Source: Spartinivicinus marinus (GTDB lineage: Bacteria > Pseudomonadota > Gammaproteobacteria > Pseudomonadales > Zooshikellaceae). From it: DNA of 64,000 bases. Under the pieces are notes generated by a model that was not told where the DNA came from, did no database searches, and saw only the letters and a list, made by a program, of their open reading frames with translations. A program made the position numbers and the translations under genes. The stretch lies in contig NZ_JAPJZK010000004.1 of NCBI RefSeq assembly GCF_026309355.1, positions 57,917 to 121,916 on the forward strand. The letters are read 5' to 3'. Of this stretch, positions 16,291 to 25,524 are shown one piece after another. Positions within the stretch are counted from its first letter, which is position 1. The number at the start of each line of letters is the position of its first letter.

Positions 16291-17850
16291 TTAAGGCACT
16301 AAGGTGAGTAGGGTGTAATAGGTTCGGCCATTTTTAGGGTGCAAATCCCGGTAGGCTAATTCATACAGGGTATTACTATGGCGTAATTTTTCATCAATCG
16401 GGTGCTGGTAATTAATGGCACTGATCGCATCGGCTGCCACATAACCCGAATCACCATGATCGCGACCCTTGGCATAACAGAAGATTTGCCAGTCAGGGGC
16501 AAACGGATCTTCTTTAAAATCAAATTCAAACACCTTGCCCACATAATGGGGTTGAGGGGTATGACGATAACCGGGGGCCATTTTTACATGGGGAGCACCA
16601 ATCGACTTCAATAACGCGGAGGCTTTGGGGCCAGCAATAATCCCCACCAAACCACTTTTTTTAGTGCGGTACATTAAATCCTGGCTGATTTCATAAAAGG
16701 TCTGGCGTAGAGTTTCATAATGATCAGTGAATTTAAGGGCACTGGGGACCGTGTATTTCCATTGACGATTACCCATGGCAAAGAAATACATATCGATTAA
16801 ACGGCGGCGGTCTTTTTCAGCGGCGAGAATGTTTTTAGCCGAACTGAAATTTAATGCATTCAGGTCAATACTGAACTCACGACGGGCGCTGAATACTGCT
16901 TGAATGGTCGCGCTGGCCGCAATTGCGGATTCGTGCGGATAGACGATCCAGGACTCCATTTCATGATCAATTTTAGGAATTAATGATGGGTCTTTTTCGA
17001 TAGAGACATCATACGCCACATGAATTTCAATGCCATTTTTAGGTGGCACAGAAAAATTAATGGTAATTCCACCATTATCATGGTCTATAGAACCTGTCAC
17101 CGTCACGGCCTGGCCATCAGCATCAACGAAATGCCCAGATAACAACCCACGACCATTTAAATCTTCAGCTACCAGGTTACGATCATGGTAAACCCGTACC
17201 AGCTCTTTACGCACTGGCATGCCAATACTTTTGGTGAATTCCTTAGTAGTACCATCCCCAGTCGCCACGGGCTGTCGTTGATTCATGGAGGAATACTGAC
17301 CATGGAACGAATAGTCAATTAAATCACCTTTTTTTAGGTCACCAAAGGTAGAGCCCGCCCGTCGGGTAATCGCAAAAATTTCGGATTTATCGTAATTGGG
17401 TGGAATATGCGTGACCATATCATTGGTAATGCTGGTCAACATGGTAGGGACAATTAACGCAACCTGGTGATTACGCTTAATAATACCCTCACTGGTTGAT
17501 GTCGCCGCATCCATGATTTTATGGTTAGCAGTATTCACCAGCATATTTTCGATGGTGTGATAGGCACTGGCCATCATTTCCGCAGAGGGTAAACAGCCGC
17601 GCTGATCATAATAAGCACGCACGGCATTCGCAGTAACCCCTAACAATAAAGGGCCTTGCTCGCCTGCCGCATCAAAAATCGTATCTTTAACAACGGCTTT
17701 TAACTGGCTGTTACGTTCGGCGTTGTCAGTAATAAATCGGTTGGTGTTAGCGGATTCAACTTGGGGATTGATTACCGCCTGGCGGAATAGGGCGGCTTTT
17801 TCATTAATGGTATTAATTCGGTTGTGGTATTGGGTGATCGTTGCGACCAT
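16291..17850 (-). CDS. Major capsid protein, putative HK97-fold
   Basis: The 519-residue protein has an N-terminal helical part (about 1-130), then a beta insertion (about 205-300) with SIDHDNGGITINFSVPP, a motif style common in phage structural proteins. A long C-terminal domain follows, with LNFSSAKNILAAEKDRRR, IAGPKASALLKSIG and WQIFCYAKGRDHGDSGYVA. The latter resembles the end of T4-like and large-myophage capsid proteins. If correct it forms the head shell. No portal, protease or terminase is nearby, which is odd for a capsid gene. It is too long for a typical encapsulin. Confidence 0.6.
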   Translation of the reverse strand: MVATITQYHNRINTINEKAALFRQAVINPQVESANTNRFITDNAERNSQLKAVVKDTIFDAAGEQGPLLLGVTANAVRAYYDQRGCLPSAEMMASAYHTIENMLVNTANHKIMDAATSTSEGIIKRNHQVALIVPTMLTSITNDMVTHIPPNYDKSEIFAITRRAGSTFGDLKKGDLIDYSFHGQYSSMNQRQPVATGDGTTKEFTKSIGMPVRKELVRVYHDRNLVAEDLNGRGLLSGHFVDADGQAVTVTGSIDHDNGGITINFSVPPKNGIEIHVAYDVSIEKDPSLIPKIDHEMESWIVYPHESAIAASATIQAVFSARREFSIDLNALNFSSAKNILAAEKDRRRLIDMYFFAMGNRQWKYTVPSALKFTDHYETLRQTFYEISQDLMYRTKKSGLVGIIAGPKASALLKSIGAPHVKMAPGYRHTPQPHYVGKVFEFDFKEDPFAPDWQIFCYAKGRDHGDSGYVAADAISAINYQHPIDEKLRHSNTLYELAYRDLHPKNGRTYYTLLTLVP

Positions 17851-18067
17851 AGCAGGTGAATACTCCGGGTATCAGACTGATAGAGCACCACCCTAACATA
17901 GAAGATTAAAACCACCCGCTGACTGAAAAATATTGCAGATATTTATTTTTTGTTGTTTTGTCAAGGCTAATTAATAGATAACTATCTTAGTTATTGCCAA
18001 ATACTGCATATTCAGATTGAATAACTGGGTTTGGAAAAATGATACAAAATCTTAACTAAGGCTACTG

Positions 18068-18802
18068 ATGGATATTCTACAAAGTCAGTTTTTGATGAAG
18101 CTACAAACAGCACTGTCGTATTTACCAAATGTTAAACCTCGGATAGCAAGACAAGACCTTGAATATGAGCAGCGTAAGTTATGGGCAAGACAATGGGAAA
18201 TGGAAGAACAGACAGATAGTGAGTTTGATGAGCAAGCATGTAAAGTTATTCTAGGTAACACAGAGTTAACCTGTGATGACTTCAGACATATTCTTGAATC
18301 TGGCGGTGACTTATCTGATACACCTAAAGTGACACCCTATGGAGCTTCGTTGTTAATTAAATTATATAACGACGGCTACTTTGAGTTGAAAGGTAAGAGC
18401 CAACAACCATCGACTATTGACCAGCAATTGATTGATTATACAGCAAGTGAACAGAAAATTTCTGAGCAAGAAAAAGACCATAAAAGACAACTTAAAGCGT
18501 ATAAAACGTTAATCAAAAATCCAGATAGAATAAAACTAGAAGAATTTAGTTATTACTTACTCAATGATGTATTTGTAGAACATTTTGGTTATAGACAAGG
18601 CACTTTTAAGCTTGATATTGGCGGTGTATCTGTCACAAAAGGTGTGACGGTCTACAGTAGTAACTCAAGAAAAAGTCAAGATAGTGAAGTTATCTTTAGC
18701 TGGACTGACTTAGATGGCAATTATAGGGAACTTAAGCAAGCAAGTTTCCATAAGAGCAATCGTCGTAATGATGAAAGGCGTAATTGGGGGTTACACGAAT
18801 AA
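18068..18802 (+). CDS. Hypothetical protein, inserted cargo gene
   Basis: A plus-strand gene of 244 residues between two blocks of the minus-strand phage operon. The protein is charged and largely helical with a Lys/Gln-rich coiled segment (about residues 125-165) and a beta C-terminal part (TFKLDIGGVSVTKGVTV). No signal peptide is visible. It is followed within about 50 bp by a good intrinsic terminator, so it forms a separate transcription unit. No family is recognised. Orientation and terminator suggest a moron gene. Confidence 0.55.
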   Translation: MDILQSQFLMKLQTALSYLPNVKPRIARQDLEYEQRKLWARQWEMEEQTDSEFDEQACKVILGNTELTCDDFRHILESGGDLSDTPKVTPYGASLLIKLYNDGYFELKGKSQQPSTIDQQLIDYTASEQKISEQEKDHKRQLKAYKTLIKNPDRIKLEEFSYYLLNDVFVEHFGYRQGTFKLDIGGVSVTKGVTVYSSNSRKSQDSEVIFSWTDLDGNYRELKQASFHKSNRRNDERRNWGLHE

Positions 18803-18854
18803 ATCTAGCGAAAAGTGATTAAAAAAGAAGAAGGCATTACTATAATTATCTTAG

Positions 18855-18875
18855 GCCCCTTGAGAGGGGCTTTTT
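18855..18875 (+). terminator. Rho-independent terminator after the 18068-18802 gene
   Basis: A perfect six-base GC-rich stem (GCCCCT/AGGGGC) with a four-base loop is followed directly by five T residues on the plus strand, about 50 bp past the stop codon. Confidence 0.85.
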
Positions 18876-18928
18876 ATATATAAAAAACCAAAACGATTAA
18901 AAAGTTAACAGCTTTTAACTAGATAAAT

Positions 18929-19381
18929 TTACTGAAGGCGGAGAGACTTTAACTGTTGTTTAGCTTTATCATCAGGCACTTGATTCATAAGTACCCTAAT
19001 ATAATCAGTAGTATCAAAATAATTAAGGCTAAGATAATAAGACTGACCAGGTTTTGCTAAAAGGTCATATTCTAAAAGTGTATTGGCAGGTATTCCTATT
19101 ATAGGTAACCTTACGCTGATTCTTACTGGACCAGGTTCAGTCTCATAAACTGAATAACCAAGCAATCGAAGTCGAGATAATTTCTGATCATTAACATAAA
19201 TATAGGGAACATCGACTAACTCACCTCCTCCAATCAGTGAAGGGTCTTGATATCTATAAATATAAATAATAGCATTATTATCATTATTTTTATTATGAGG
19301 TTTATAAATAGGGCCAGTGGCAGTACATGCCCCTAGGAAAACTAACCAAAAAATTAGCATAAGCAGTTTAATTTTTTGCAT
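18929..19381 (-). CDS. Lipoprotein, DUF2846-like
   Basis: The 150-residue protein has a lipobox: MQKIKLLMLIFWLVFLGAC, with Cys at about residue 19. The mature part contains AIIYIYRYQDPSL and GPVRISV-like strands typical of the DUF2846 group of periplasmic lipoproteins. Such proteins are thought to sit in the inner leaflet of the outer membrane; their role is unknown. It overlaps the end of the upstream lipoprotein by 14 bp. As an insert inside a phage operon it could be a superinfection or fitness factor. Confidence 0.65.
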   Translation of the reverse strand: MQKIKLLMLIFWLVFLGACTATGPIYKPHNKNNDNNAIIYIYRYQDPSLIGGGELVDVPYIYVNDQKLSRLRLLGYSVYETEPGPVRISVRLPIIGIPANTLLEYDLLAKPGQSYYLSLNYFDTTDYIRVLMNQVPDDKAKQQLKSLRLQ

Positions 19382-19865
19382 TTTTCTCTACAACCTTTAC
19401 CATCTCACTAATAAAGTAGATTTTTCCGTTCTTATCTCTTGAAAAGGCCATTACATACTTTTTTCCTTCTTCTGCCGTAAAAAATAATTGGGCTTTTGCA
19501 TGACCTGAACCTGAATAGCTTTTTTGCTTTATTCCAAATAGAACATGAACTGGTCCTGGCTGTATTACTACAGAGTCAAAAGCATCACAGTTGTTTTTAC
19601 AGCTACTTTCATTAGAAGCTAAACGAATAGGGTGTCCGTTAATTTTCAATATTTTAATAAAATAATCGTTTCTTTTAGACTGCTTGTTTTTTATAGGCTG
19701 ACCACTGTTTTCAGTTGTCAGCACGGTGCCAGTGTCTGATAAAACGCCTGCTGCAATTCCATTAATTGGTATCAAAGGAGCTGTTTGGCATGCAACAAGG
19801 AAAATACTGACAAAAATAAGTGATATAACTTTTTGGTATATTGGCATTGATATTTTGTGCGACAT
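19368..19865 (-). CDS. Lipoprotein of unknown function
   Basis: The 165-residue protein has a signal peptide and lipobox (ISLIFVSIFLVAC, Cys at about 26). The mature region has a cysteine pair around residues 87-91 (SSCKNNCDAF), probably disulfide bonded, and a GPVHVLFG strand like the next gene, so the two are probably diverged relatives. They overlap by 14 bp and form a pair on the phage strand. No specific family is recognised. Confidence 0.6.
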   Translation of the reverse strand: MSHKISMPIYQKVISLIFVSIFLVACQTAPLIPINGIAAGVLSDTGTVLTTENSGQPIKNKQSKRNDYFIKILKINGHPIRLASNESSCKNNCDAFDSVVIQPGPVHVLFGIKQKSYSGSGHAKAQLFFTAEEGKKYVMAFSRDKNGKIYFISEMVKVVEKNAKN

Positions 19866-19921
19866 AGTTCAATAAGCGCGCAATAATAATGTAGCATTAG
19901 AGGTAAATCAATGAGTAGTTA

Positions 19922-20215
19922 TTATCTATCAACTGTATGTAATGCTTCTCCTGTAGCAATAGTAGACCCGCAACTGACACTATCCCCGACTCGCGCTACA
20001 GGTTTGCCATTAATAATATGGTTGGGACTGCCACTTGAAGTCACGCCAGCATGCGTTTCAGGTATGGTAGGACAGGTGTGGGGTAGCCAGCCATGCCGCT
20101 TACAATGCACCGGTTTTCCATTGATGGTATGCAGGGGTTCGCCTTCACTGTTTGCACGAGGTGGCCAACAACCATGGCCACTACAGATGGAGCCTAATAT
20201 TGCAATAGCTGGCAT
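19922..20215 (-). CDS. PAAR-domain tail spike tip
   Basis: The 97-residue protein has the PAAR pattern: repeated short beta hairpins with INGKPV twice (about 36 and 73), conserved His and Cys residues that bind zinc (HGCWPP, HCKRHG, SVSCGSTI), and the VARVGDSVSCGS end typical of PAAR. PAAR proteins form the sharpened tip on gp5/VgrG spikes of contractile tails. It abuts the spike gene (1-bp overlap), the expected partner. Confidence 0.85.
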   Translation of the reverse strand: MPAIAILGSICSGHGCWPPRANSEGEPLHTINGKPVHCKRHGWLPHTCPTIPETHAGVTSSGSPNHIINGKPVARVGDSVSCGSTIATGEALHTVDR

Positions 20216-20949
20216 TACCCCAACTCCTCAATAAACTTTTTCGCTCTCACAATAAAATGTTGGCCTGCTTCGAAAATAATATTTTTTGCTGCTTTTATGG
20301 ATAAATTCCCACTTTGTACATTCAGGGTAGCATCACCGGCCAGGACATTAATGGTTAATTGATTGCCTGCAATCAGTTTGGTTTTGGTTTTGCTCGAAAA
20401 CAGGTTTTTTTGTTCACTATGTAATACGGCACCTTGTTCGTTTAACTCAAAAGCAGTCCCAGTAGCACGATGTGTGACACGGTAACAGCCTGGCGGCTCA
20501 TACTCGACGGTAATCCCATGCTGTGTAATCACTGATGATTGGTGATATTGTGCTACCGCTGGCTTGGGTTCTTCATCGGTGCGTTGATGACTAAATGATT
20601 CGGGACCAGCCCACGACTCATGAGGGGTATTAGGTTGGCCTGCAGGACAAAAGTGGGCGCTGCCAATAATCCGTGGGCGTCGTGTATCGGGTTGGCCGTG
20701 GCTGATATACGGAAAATCCAACCAAACCCAGTCACCTACCTGTACTGGAGTAAAACTGCCAGCGTTATAACGAGCACCAATGGGTAATAAATATTCGGCC
20801 CAGGGTAATTTGTCTGTTGGCACCCCTTCGGTTAATCCTAAAATCTGTACCTGTACCCGCAGGCATTTTTTCGGGTCATCGGTATTAATTACCTGGCCGT
20901 GATAATGGTTTGGTGAGAGGGGAGGATTTAACTCAGTGGTATTGTTCAT
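20215..20949 (-). CDS. Baseplate spike, gp5/gpV-like
   Basis: The 244-residue protein has an OB-fold part (about 15-105: QVINTDDPKKCLRVQVQILG, then GDWVWLDFPY) and a C-terminal triple beta-helix part (about 155-235) with short alternating strands such as LTINVLAGDATLNVQSGNLS. This is the layout of gpV and gp5 spikes. It lacks a lysozyme domain. It overlaps the hub gene by 17 bp and touches the PAAR gene, giving the classic hub-spike-tip order. Confidence 0.8.
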   Translation of the reverse strand: MNNTTELNPPLSPNHYHGQVINTDDPKKCLRVQVQILGLTEGVPTDKLPWAEYLLPIGARYNAGSFTPVQVGDWVWLDFPYISHGQPDTRRPRIIGSAHFCPAGQPNTPHESWAGPESFSHQRTDEEPKPAVAQYHQSSVITQHGITVEYEPPGCYRVTHRATGTAFELNEQGAVLHSEQKNLFSSKTKTKLIAGNQLTINVLAGDATLNVQSGNLSIKAAKNIIFEAGQHFIVRAKKFIEELG

Positions 20950-21958
20950 TGTTTAAAGGCAGACAGGTTTTAACCCGGCATTGGTATTTTTGAGCAGAAT
21001 AGCGATGTGCCACTGACTGAATAATCACTTTGTCGGGTAAACTTTCATCAATCGGTAGTTCCGTATGGTTACGATTAAACGCCAGCTGAAGAGTAATACC
21101 CGCTTGCAGCGCTCCATTGCCTAAGCAAGTAAATTCCAGTGTTGGCGTTAACAGGGTATTTAAATTGGCTAACGTAATTGGGCTCTTAAATCCTGCCAAT
21201 TCACGCGGTACAGTGGACGAATCAGTAGTATTTGCATTACTCGAATTAAGAATGCCTTGAGCTAAGTGCCAACCCGTAAACTGGCGTTGCGTAAAACTCT
21301 GGATGAGTGGATCCGCATTGGTTTTTTTGAATGAAAGAATCTGATTTTGCTGGCGTGCATCGTCATAGTGGTAGGAAATGAGAGCTGTTTTTTTGAGTAG
21401 TGCTGAAATGGGCTTAAAAGTAAACTGCTGGCGTTGATAATGAATCACCGCTGCTGTTTCACGGGCAATTTGCTTAAGTAAGCGACTGGGCCGCATACCT
21501 GGCAATAGGTGATAATCCTCAATGGCTGGAAATGCACTGGTATTGATCGCCGTGTGATTTACCAGGAATTTAACTACGGTTTCAGGGGCTTCTCCCACAA
21601 AAAAACGAGCCTGAGTTGCTGGCATTTTTAATTGAAAAATCACCTCACTCAAGCAGTTCAGGGTTAAAACGGATTCAGCATCCATGGGCATGGTCAGAAT
21701 CACAAAGTGCTCTATCGTGTCTAATTCATCCCGTCGGTAGGGATCAGCAAGGGTAACTGTTAATGTCTCAAAAGGTCTAATGCCTAAGTCATCCCGAAAA
21801 ATCGCTTCGCGATCATTCAATTTTAAGATTAATTTAGGCCCGGATAAATCCAACGTTTCAATATAAACCGCTTCAATTAACCAGCTTAAATCCAAGGGTT
21901 TATCCTGATAACGAATTTCCTGAATTAAGACATGTTCAAATGTTGGGTTGGCTGCCAA
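20933..21958 (-). CDS. Baseplate hub protein, gp27/gpD-like
   Basis: The 341-residue beta-rich protein lies directly before the spike gene and has the size of gpD/gp27-type hubs. Features include an N-terminal beta domain (EAVYIETLDLSGPKLILKLN), a helical insertion with GMRPSRLLKQIARE (about residue 165), as in hub proteins where it packs against the adjacent subunit, and a final barrel. Hub proteins connect tube to spike. The call rests on order and domain style. Confidence 0.65.
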   Translation of the reverse strand: MAANPTFEHVLIQEIRYQDKPLDLSWLIEAVYIETLDLSGPKLILKLNDREAIFRDDLGIRPFETLTVTLADPYRRDELDTIEHFVILTMPMDAESVLTLNCLSEVIFQLKMPATQARFFVGEAPETVVKFLVNHTAINTSAFPAIEDYHLLPGMRPSRLLKQIARETAAVIHYQRQQFTFKPISALLKKTALISYHYDDARQQNQILSFKKTNADPLIQSFTQRQFTGWHLAQGILNSSNANTTDSSTVPRELAGFKSPITLANLNTLLTPTLEFTCLGNGALQAGITLQLAFNRNHTELPIDESLPDKVIIQSVAHRYSAQKYQCRVKTCLPLNNEQYH

Positions 21959-22655
21959 ACGGAAATACTCGTAAATTAAACTGAATAGGTTCGATTAACT
22001 GGCCCTCATTTCCTACCAGAATGGGTGTTAATAAGGTGTGCTGTACTTCCAGTGCAAATAACCGGGCTTCTTGATGTGGGTCCAAACTAATATCTGTTGC
22101 CAGTAGGGTTTCCGGTTCTCGGATATAAGCTTCAGCGGTGAATTTTTCATCAGCAATCAGATAGATCAATGGAATTTTGTGGTGATTATGTTGTTTCTGG
22201 TTAATAAAAAAATACCAGGCAAGGGCTAATTGTTCCGGGTGATTGCGCTCATGACCGACAAAAACCAATCGATAGGTAATATCAAAATACATCACCTGTA
22301 GTTGATAAGGTGTTTCTAGATCCTTTAACCAGAGTATATCTTGATAGATCCCACCATAATGTTCGGGATCGGCACTGGCTAAACTGATATCCCGAAAATA
22401 ATAAATTAAGGGTAGGGTAACGGCAGCCGTTTGGTTTTGTTGTTGAAAATAACCCTGTTTGCCCAATTGCTTCATGAATACTAAAGGACTGTCTAATTCA
22501 CCTCTAAATATTTTATGATGGGATGGTCTAATAAAAAAAGATTGTAAATTAGAGTCATCAGATCCAATGTTTTCATAGGCTTTTACCAGGTGACATCCAA
22601 ACGCTTTATCTACTCTTGATAGGTTAGTCAGTGTGGGGGGCGAGGTTATAGCCAT
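21936..22655 (-). CDS. Baseplate-associated protein of unknown function
   Basis: A 239-residue, mixed alpha/beta protein overlapping the hub gene by 23 bp and the adhesin gene by 10 bp. It is rich in Tyr, Phe and Gln with segments LPLIYYFRDISL and LALAWYFFINQKQ. No family is recognised. Its position between fibre and hub genes suggests a baseplate or fibre-attachment protein. Confidence 0.45.
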   Translation of the reverse strand: MAITSPPTLTNLSRVDKAFGCHLVKAYENIGSDDSNLQSFFIRPSHHKIFRGELDSPLVFMKQLGKQGYFQQQNQTAAVTLPLIYYFRDISLASADPEHYGGIYQDILWLKDLETPYQLQVMYFDITYRLVFVGHERNHPEQLALAWYFFINQKQHNHHKIPLIYLIADEKFTAEAYIREPETLLATDISLDPHQEARLFALEVQHTLLTPILVGNEGQLIEPIQFNLRVFPFGSQPNI

Positions 22656-23512
22656 TGAACACTCCCAGCAGTAGCCGCACCAGCACGCCCACCCGATGAA
22701 CCGCGGTTACCTCCCGCGCCATGATGGCCAACAGCTCCACCCGCACCGGAATAATTTCGTTTATTACTACAAGTGCGCTCTTCACCACGACCATGAGTAC
22801 GACAAGACTCCCATCGATAATCAGTACCATGACCTGGACCATATAAGCTGCCTCGACCTGCGCCGCTATGATACTCGCCTCTCCCTCTTCCACCGTAGGG
22901 CTGTCCGCCACCACCTCCATCATTTTTATTTTCTCTTGAACTACCACCTCCACCACCGCCGCCAACAACACTGCCCCCCGGATGGACTTTTAGTCTTAAG
23001 GTGCCATGATTCACGACAATACCTGTTCCTCCATGCCCACCGGTATAACTGTGCCGATAGTTTGCACCCGCGCCGCCGCCACCGCCTCCCCAAATATGGC
23101 CGTAGACTTCTAACGTTAACCCACCAGGAAAATGCGCCATATTGACATTCATGCCAGTACCCCCAGCATTACCATGACCGCCACCATGTCGATCAGCCCC
23201 ACCATGCCCGGTGACATACACCCCTGGATTGACAATTAAAATACACGAGGCCTGTCGTTCGCCTGGTGTAAACCAAGCATCGGCATTGGTCCCATTCACT
23301 ACCGCGCTACTGATACGTTTAATTACCTGATTAGCACTACAGTAAAACTGACTAAAGGCAATAACCCCTGTTGTGGCAATTTTGGCATTGGAAGGGGCAT
23401 CAGGAACCAGGCTTTTACCCCGGTAATACTGCGATAAGCTGAACGGTTTATTGCCTTTAAATTCAGTGGCAATATCCGTAAATGTGATTGGCCCTTCACA
23501 CCTAACCGCCAT
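22646..23512 (-). CDS. Glycine-rich tail fibre adhesin
   Basis: The 288-residue protein has an N-terminal part with LSQYYRGKSLVPDAP and an AFSQFY segment, a pattern seen at the start of many phage tail proteins. It then becomes extremely glycine-rich (about residues 100-275) with runs of five to seven Gly and HGG repeats. This matches polyglycine-II-type receptor-binding adhesins of the gp38 style. It overlaps the S74 fibre gene by 11 bp, fitting a fibre plus distal adhesin pair. Large repetitive regions in other frames are shadows of its GC-rich repeats. Confidence 0.6.
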   Translation of the reverse strand: MAVRCEGPITFTDIATEFKGNKPFSLSQYYRGKSLVPDAPSNAKIATTGVIAFSQFYCSANQVIKRISSAVVNGTNADAWFTPGERQASCILIVNPGVYVTGHGGADRHGGGHGNAGGTGMNVNMAHFPGGLTLEVYGHIWGGGGGGAGANYRHSYTGGHGGTGIVVNHGTLRLKVHPGGSVVGGGGGGGSSRENKNDGGGGGQPYGGRGRGEYHSGAGRGSLYGPGHGTDYRWESCRTHGRGEERTCSNKRNYSGAGGAVGHHGAGGNRGSSGGRAGAATAGSVQWL

Positions 23513-25031
23513 GCAATTGCTCCTCTAAAACAGAGACTTTGTGAGAAAGGACTTTCACCGCTTCCACTAATAAAGCGACCACGCCAGTACTGTTAACGGA
23601 TAGATAGCCGTCCTCTGTTGTTCTTACTGCGTCAGGTAATACTTGTTGTACTTCTTGAGCAATTACCCCCACTTGATAATCACCCGTATCAGAGCGCTGA
23701 TAGTGGTAACCGCCAAGTTGGTGCAATTTATTTAGTGGCGAGGAAATAGGGTTAATATGTTGTTTTAATCGTCGATCTGAAAATGCCGTGACATCCCCTT
23801 TCGCGTAAATCGCCCCATTGCAGGTAAAATTAACATCCATGGTCGCAGCATTATGATCCATTACTAAAATCTGTTTAGGTTGAGTATCGTTGTAGTGCTC
23901 AAATACAAATAAATCATTCGTGTTATCTTGAGCTTGAAAATACAGCCCACAAGTTTCACCACCTGCGGTTTCACGCACATGAATTGAAAATATATCCGTT
24001 AAACCAGTCCAGTTAATGCCATGGCTCCATGCACCTTGAACAATATCAAAATGCACGGAGCCTGATAGTGTGCCGCCCGTTTTTTTATAAACCGACTCGT
24101 CATTGGCTTTACTGGCTAATACTGCGGGTAATTGAGCTACATCTGGGATAGCCAGTTGGTCAAATCGGGCCTTATCCAGTTTGGTATTTAAAGCATCTCG
24201 TAACCCTGCAATATTATCGATACCTAAGTTCTGTAGGTTTTCTTTATTTTGCTTAATATATTCAACAATATTTTTTAAGGATTCAATTTCACTGCTATCC
24301 GAGGATAAAAAAGCATTAATGGTATCGATCATTTCTTTTAATATACGACCTTGGTTGGCTGATAAGATATCGGTCGCTGATTGTGAACGTAAATGATCAA
24401 TGGTTGGGGGTAGGCTTTTTATTAACTCATGCAGTTTTTTGCCTTGTCTTGCGGATAAACTGGCATCCGCTTGATCAGAATTGAGTTGATCAATAATTAA
24501 GGGCATTGTTGCCGCTAGTTGATATTGAGGATGTGGATTGCTTTTTTGTTCATGGGTTAATACCGGGATCCGTTCAATACGACGGCTAACGTCCAGCATA
24601 TCAGTGGTTAAACGCTCAACATCTGACGGTACTTGTAGCGTAGCGAGCACAACACTATGAGGCGTAATGGCGGTAGTTACCACCAGTTCCACCGTGCTCA
24701 CTTGATGATGTTGGTAATCCACTTGAATAATAATATGTTGGGTGTCACCTGGAGTAATGGTTAATGCTTTTTGCATTCCTGCTGGCATTCTCGCAGTGAG
24801 TGAATATCCTTGGGTTTCAACTACGGCTATCGACTCTTCAATCACATCGCCCACCAAAACAGTGAGTGGATTGTTTGCATCAATGGTGACATGAAAACCA
24901 CTATAAATACCTGCGGGCACGACACCTGATAATTTACGGTTGATGGTGGCACCGGAATAATTCTCACGCCAAGCCGTGTCTATGCGTAAATCATTAGCCG
25001 GCTGTTGTGGCCAGCTATTCGCATTAATCAT
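23502..25031 (-). CDS. Tail fibre with C-terminal S74 chaperone domain
   Basis: The 509-residue protein has an N-terminal beta domain, a helical coiled middle (about 195-270: LSARQGKKLHELI and LSANQGRILKEMI form a repeat), a beta region, and a C-terminal intramolecular chaperone domain (about 425-505). The domain has SDRRLKQHI, then GVIAQEVQQVLPDAV. In this family the chaperone trimerises the fibre and is autocleaved just before Ser of SDRR-type motifs. It probably mediates host attachment. Confidence 0.8.
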   Translation of the reverse strand: MINANSWPQQPANDLRIDTAWRENYSGATINRKLSGVVPAGIYSGFHVTIDANNPLTVLVGDVIEESIAVVETQGYSLTARMPAGMQKALTITPGDTQHIIIQVDYQHHQVSTVELVVTTAITPHSVVLATLQVPSDVERLTTDMLDVSRRIERIPVLTHEQKSNPHPQYQLAATMPLIIDQLNSDQADASLSARQGKKLHELIKSLPPTIDHLRSQSATDILSANQGRILKEMIDTINAFLSSDSSEIESLKNIVEYIKQNKENLQNLGIDNIAGLRDALNTKLDKARFDQLAIPDVAQLPAVLASKANDESVYKKTGGTLSGSVHFDIVQGAWSHGINWTGLTDIFSIHVRETAGGETCGLYFQAQDNTNDLFVFEHYNDTQPKQILVMDHNAATMDVNFTCNGAIYAKGDVTAFSDRRLKQHINPISSPLNKLHQLGGYHYQRSDTGDYQVGVIAQEVQQVLPDAVRTTEDGYLSVNSTGVVALLVEAVKVLSHKVSVLEEQLHGG

Positions 25032-25524
25032 GGGTTACCTCATCAATTAAAGCCAGTAATGCTTGTGTGTCGGCATGACTCATGGGCAATACCTGGTGTT
25101 TAGCGCCCACCAAACCGTGTTTGCCAATTGGGGTAGCAGCCAATACATAAAATAATTCCACGGTTTTCTTGTCATTGGGTAAACGATCTTCACACCAGAG
25201 AATGCTTTGCTCAGGCACGGGCTCTGAATCGAGCAAGACCGTTTTAGGGCTTTCAAAATCAGGCGCTGACTGAAACCCTGATGCTAATAAATTTTGTGGA
25301 TTGTCATTGGGGAAAAAACGCGCTTTCACAATAATCGGTGCTGCATAATTGACAGTGGTTTCGCGTTGTTCCAGAGTACCTACCAAGTCCAAAGGATCTG
25401 ACGCCTGGTCTTGCAGAGCCTTAAATAACATCACTTGCCGAGTATCCCGCGACTGAAATAAAAATTGTTTCGTATCACTCGCCAGCCGTTCAGTTAATGC
25501 TAAAAAGTCCTGGGGTTGAATCAT
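25024..25524 (-). CDS. Baseplate/fibre-region protein of unknown function
   Basis: A 166-residue protein that overlaps its neighbours on both sides (4 bp upstream, 8 bp downstream). It has a helical start (FLALTERLASDTKQFLFQ) followed by beta-rich sequence. No catalytic motif, membrane helix or known family is visible. Location just before the fibre gene suggests a structural or assembly role. Confidence 0.4.
   Translation of the reverse strand: MIQPQDFLALTERLASDTKQFLFQSRDTRQVMLFKALQDQASDPLDLVGTLEQRETTVNYAAPIIVKARFFPNDNPQNLLASGFQSAPDFESPKTVLLDSEPVPEQSILWCEDRLPNDKKTVELFYVLAATPIGKHGLVGAKHQVLPMSHADTQALLALIDEVTHD

Noticed and set aside
16291..17850. Encapsulin nanocompartment shell
   Set aside because: Too long, located in a tail operon, no cargo gene, and the C-terminal sequence fits phage capsid proteins better.
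19911..20234. Plus-strand gene opposite the PAAR gene
   Set aside because: The PAAR protein is convincing on the minus strand; the plus frame is its shadow.
19922..21958. Type VI secretion system
   Set aside because: The PAAR, spike and hub genes belong with a sheath, tape measure, gp25/gpJ and S74 fibre; no TssJ, TssK, TssL, TssM or ClpV gene is present.
22624..22971. Second gene in another frame of the glycine-rich adhesin
   Set aside because: It is a shadow frame of the repetitive Gly-rich sequence, with Val/Met-rich composition unlike real proteins.
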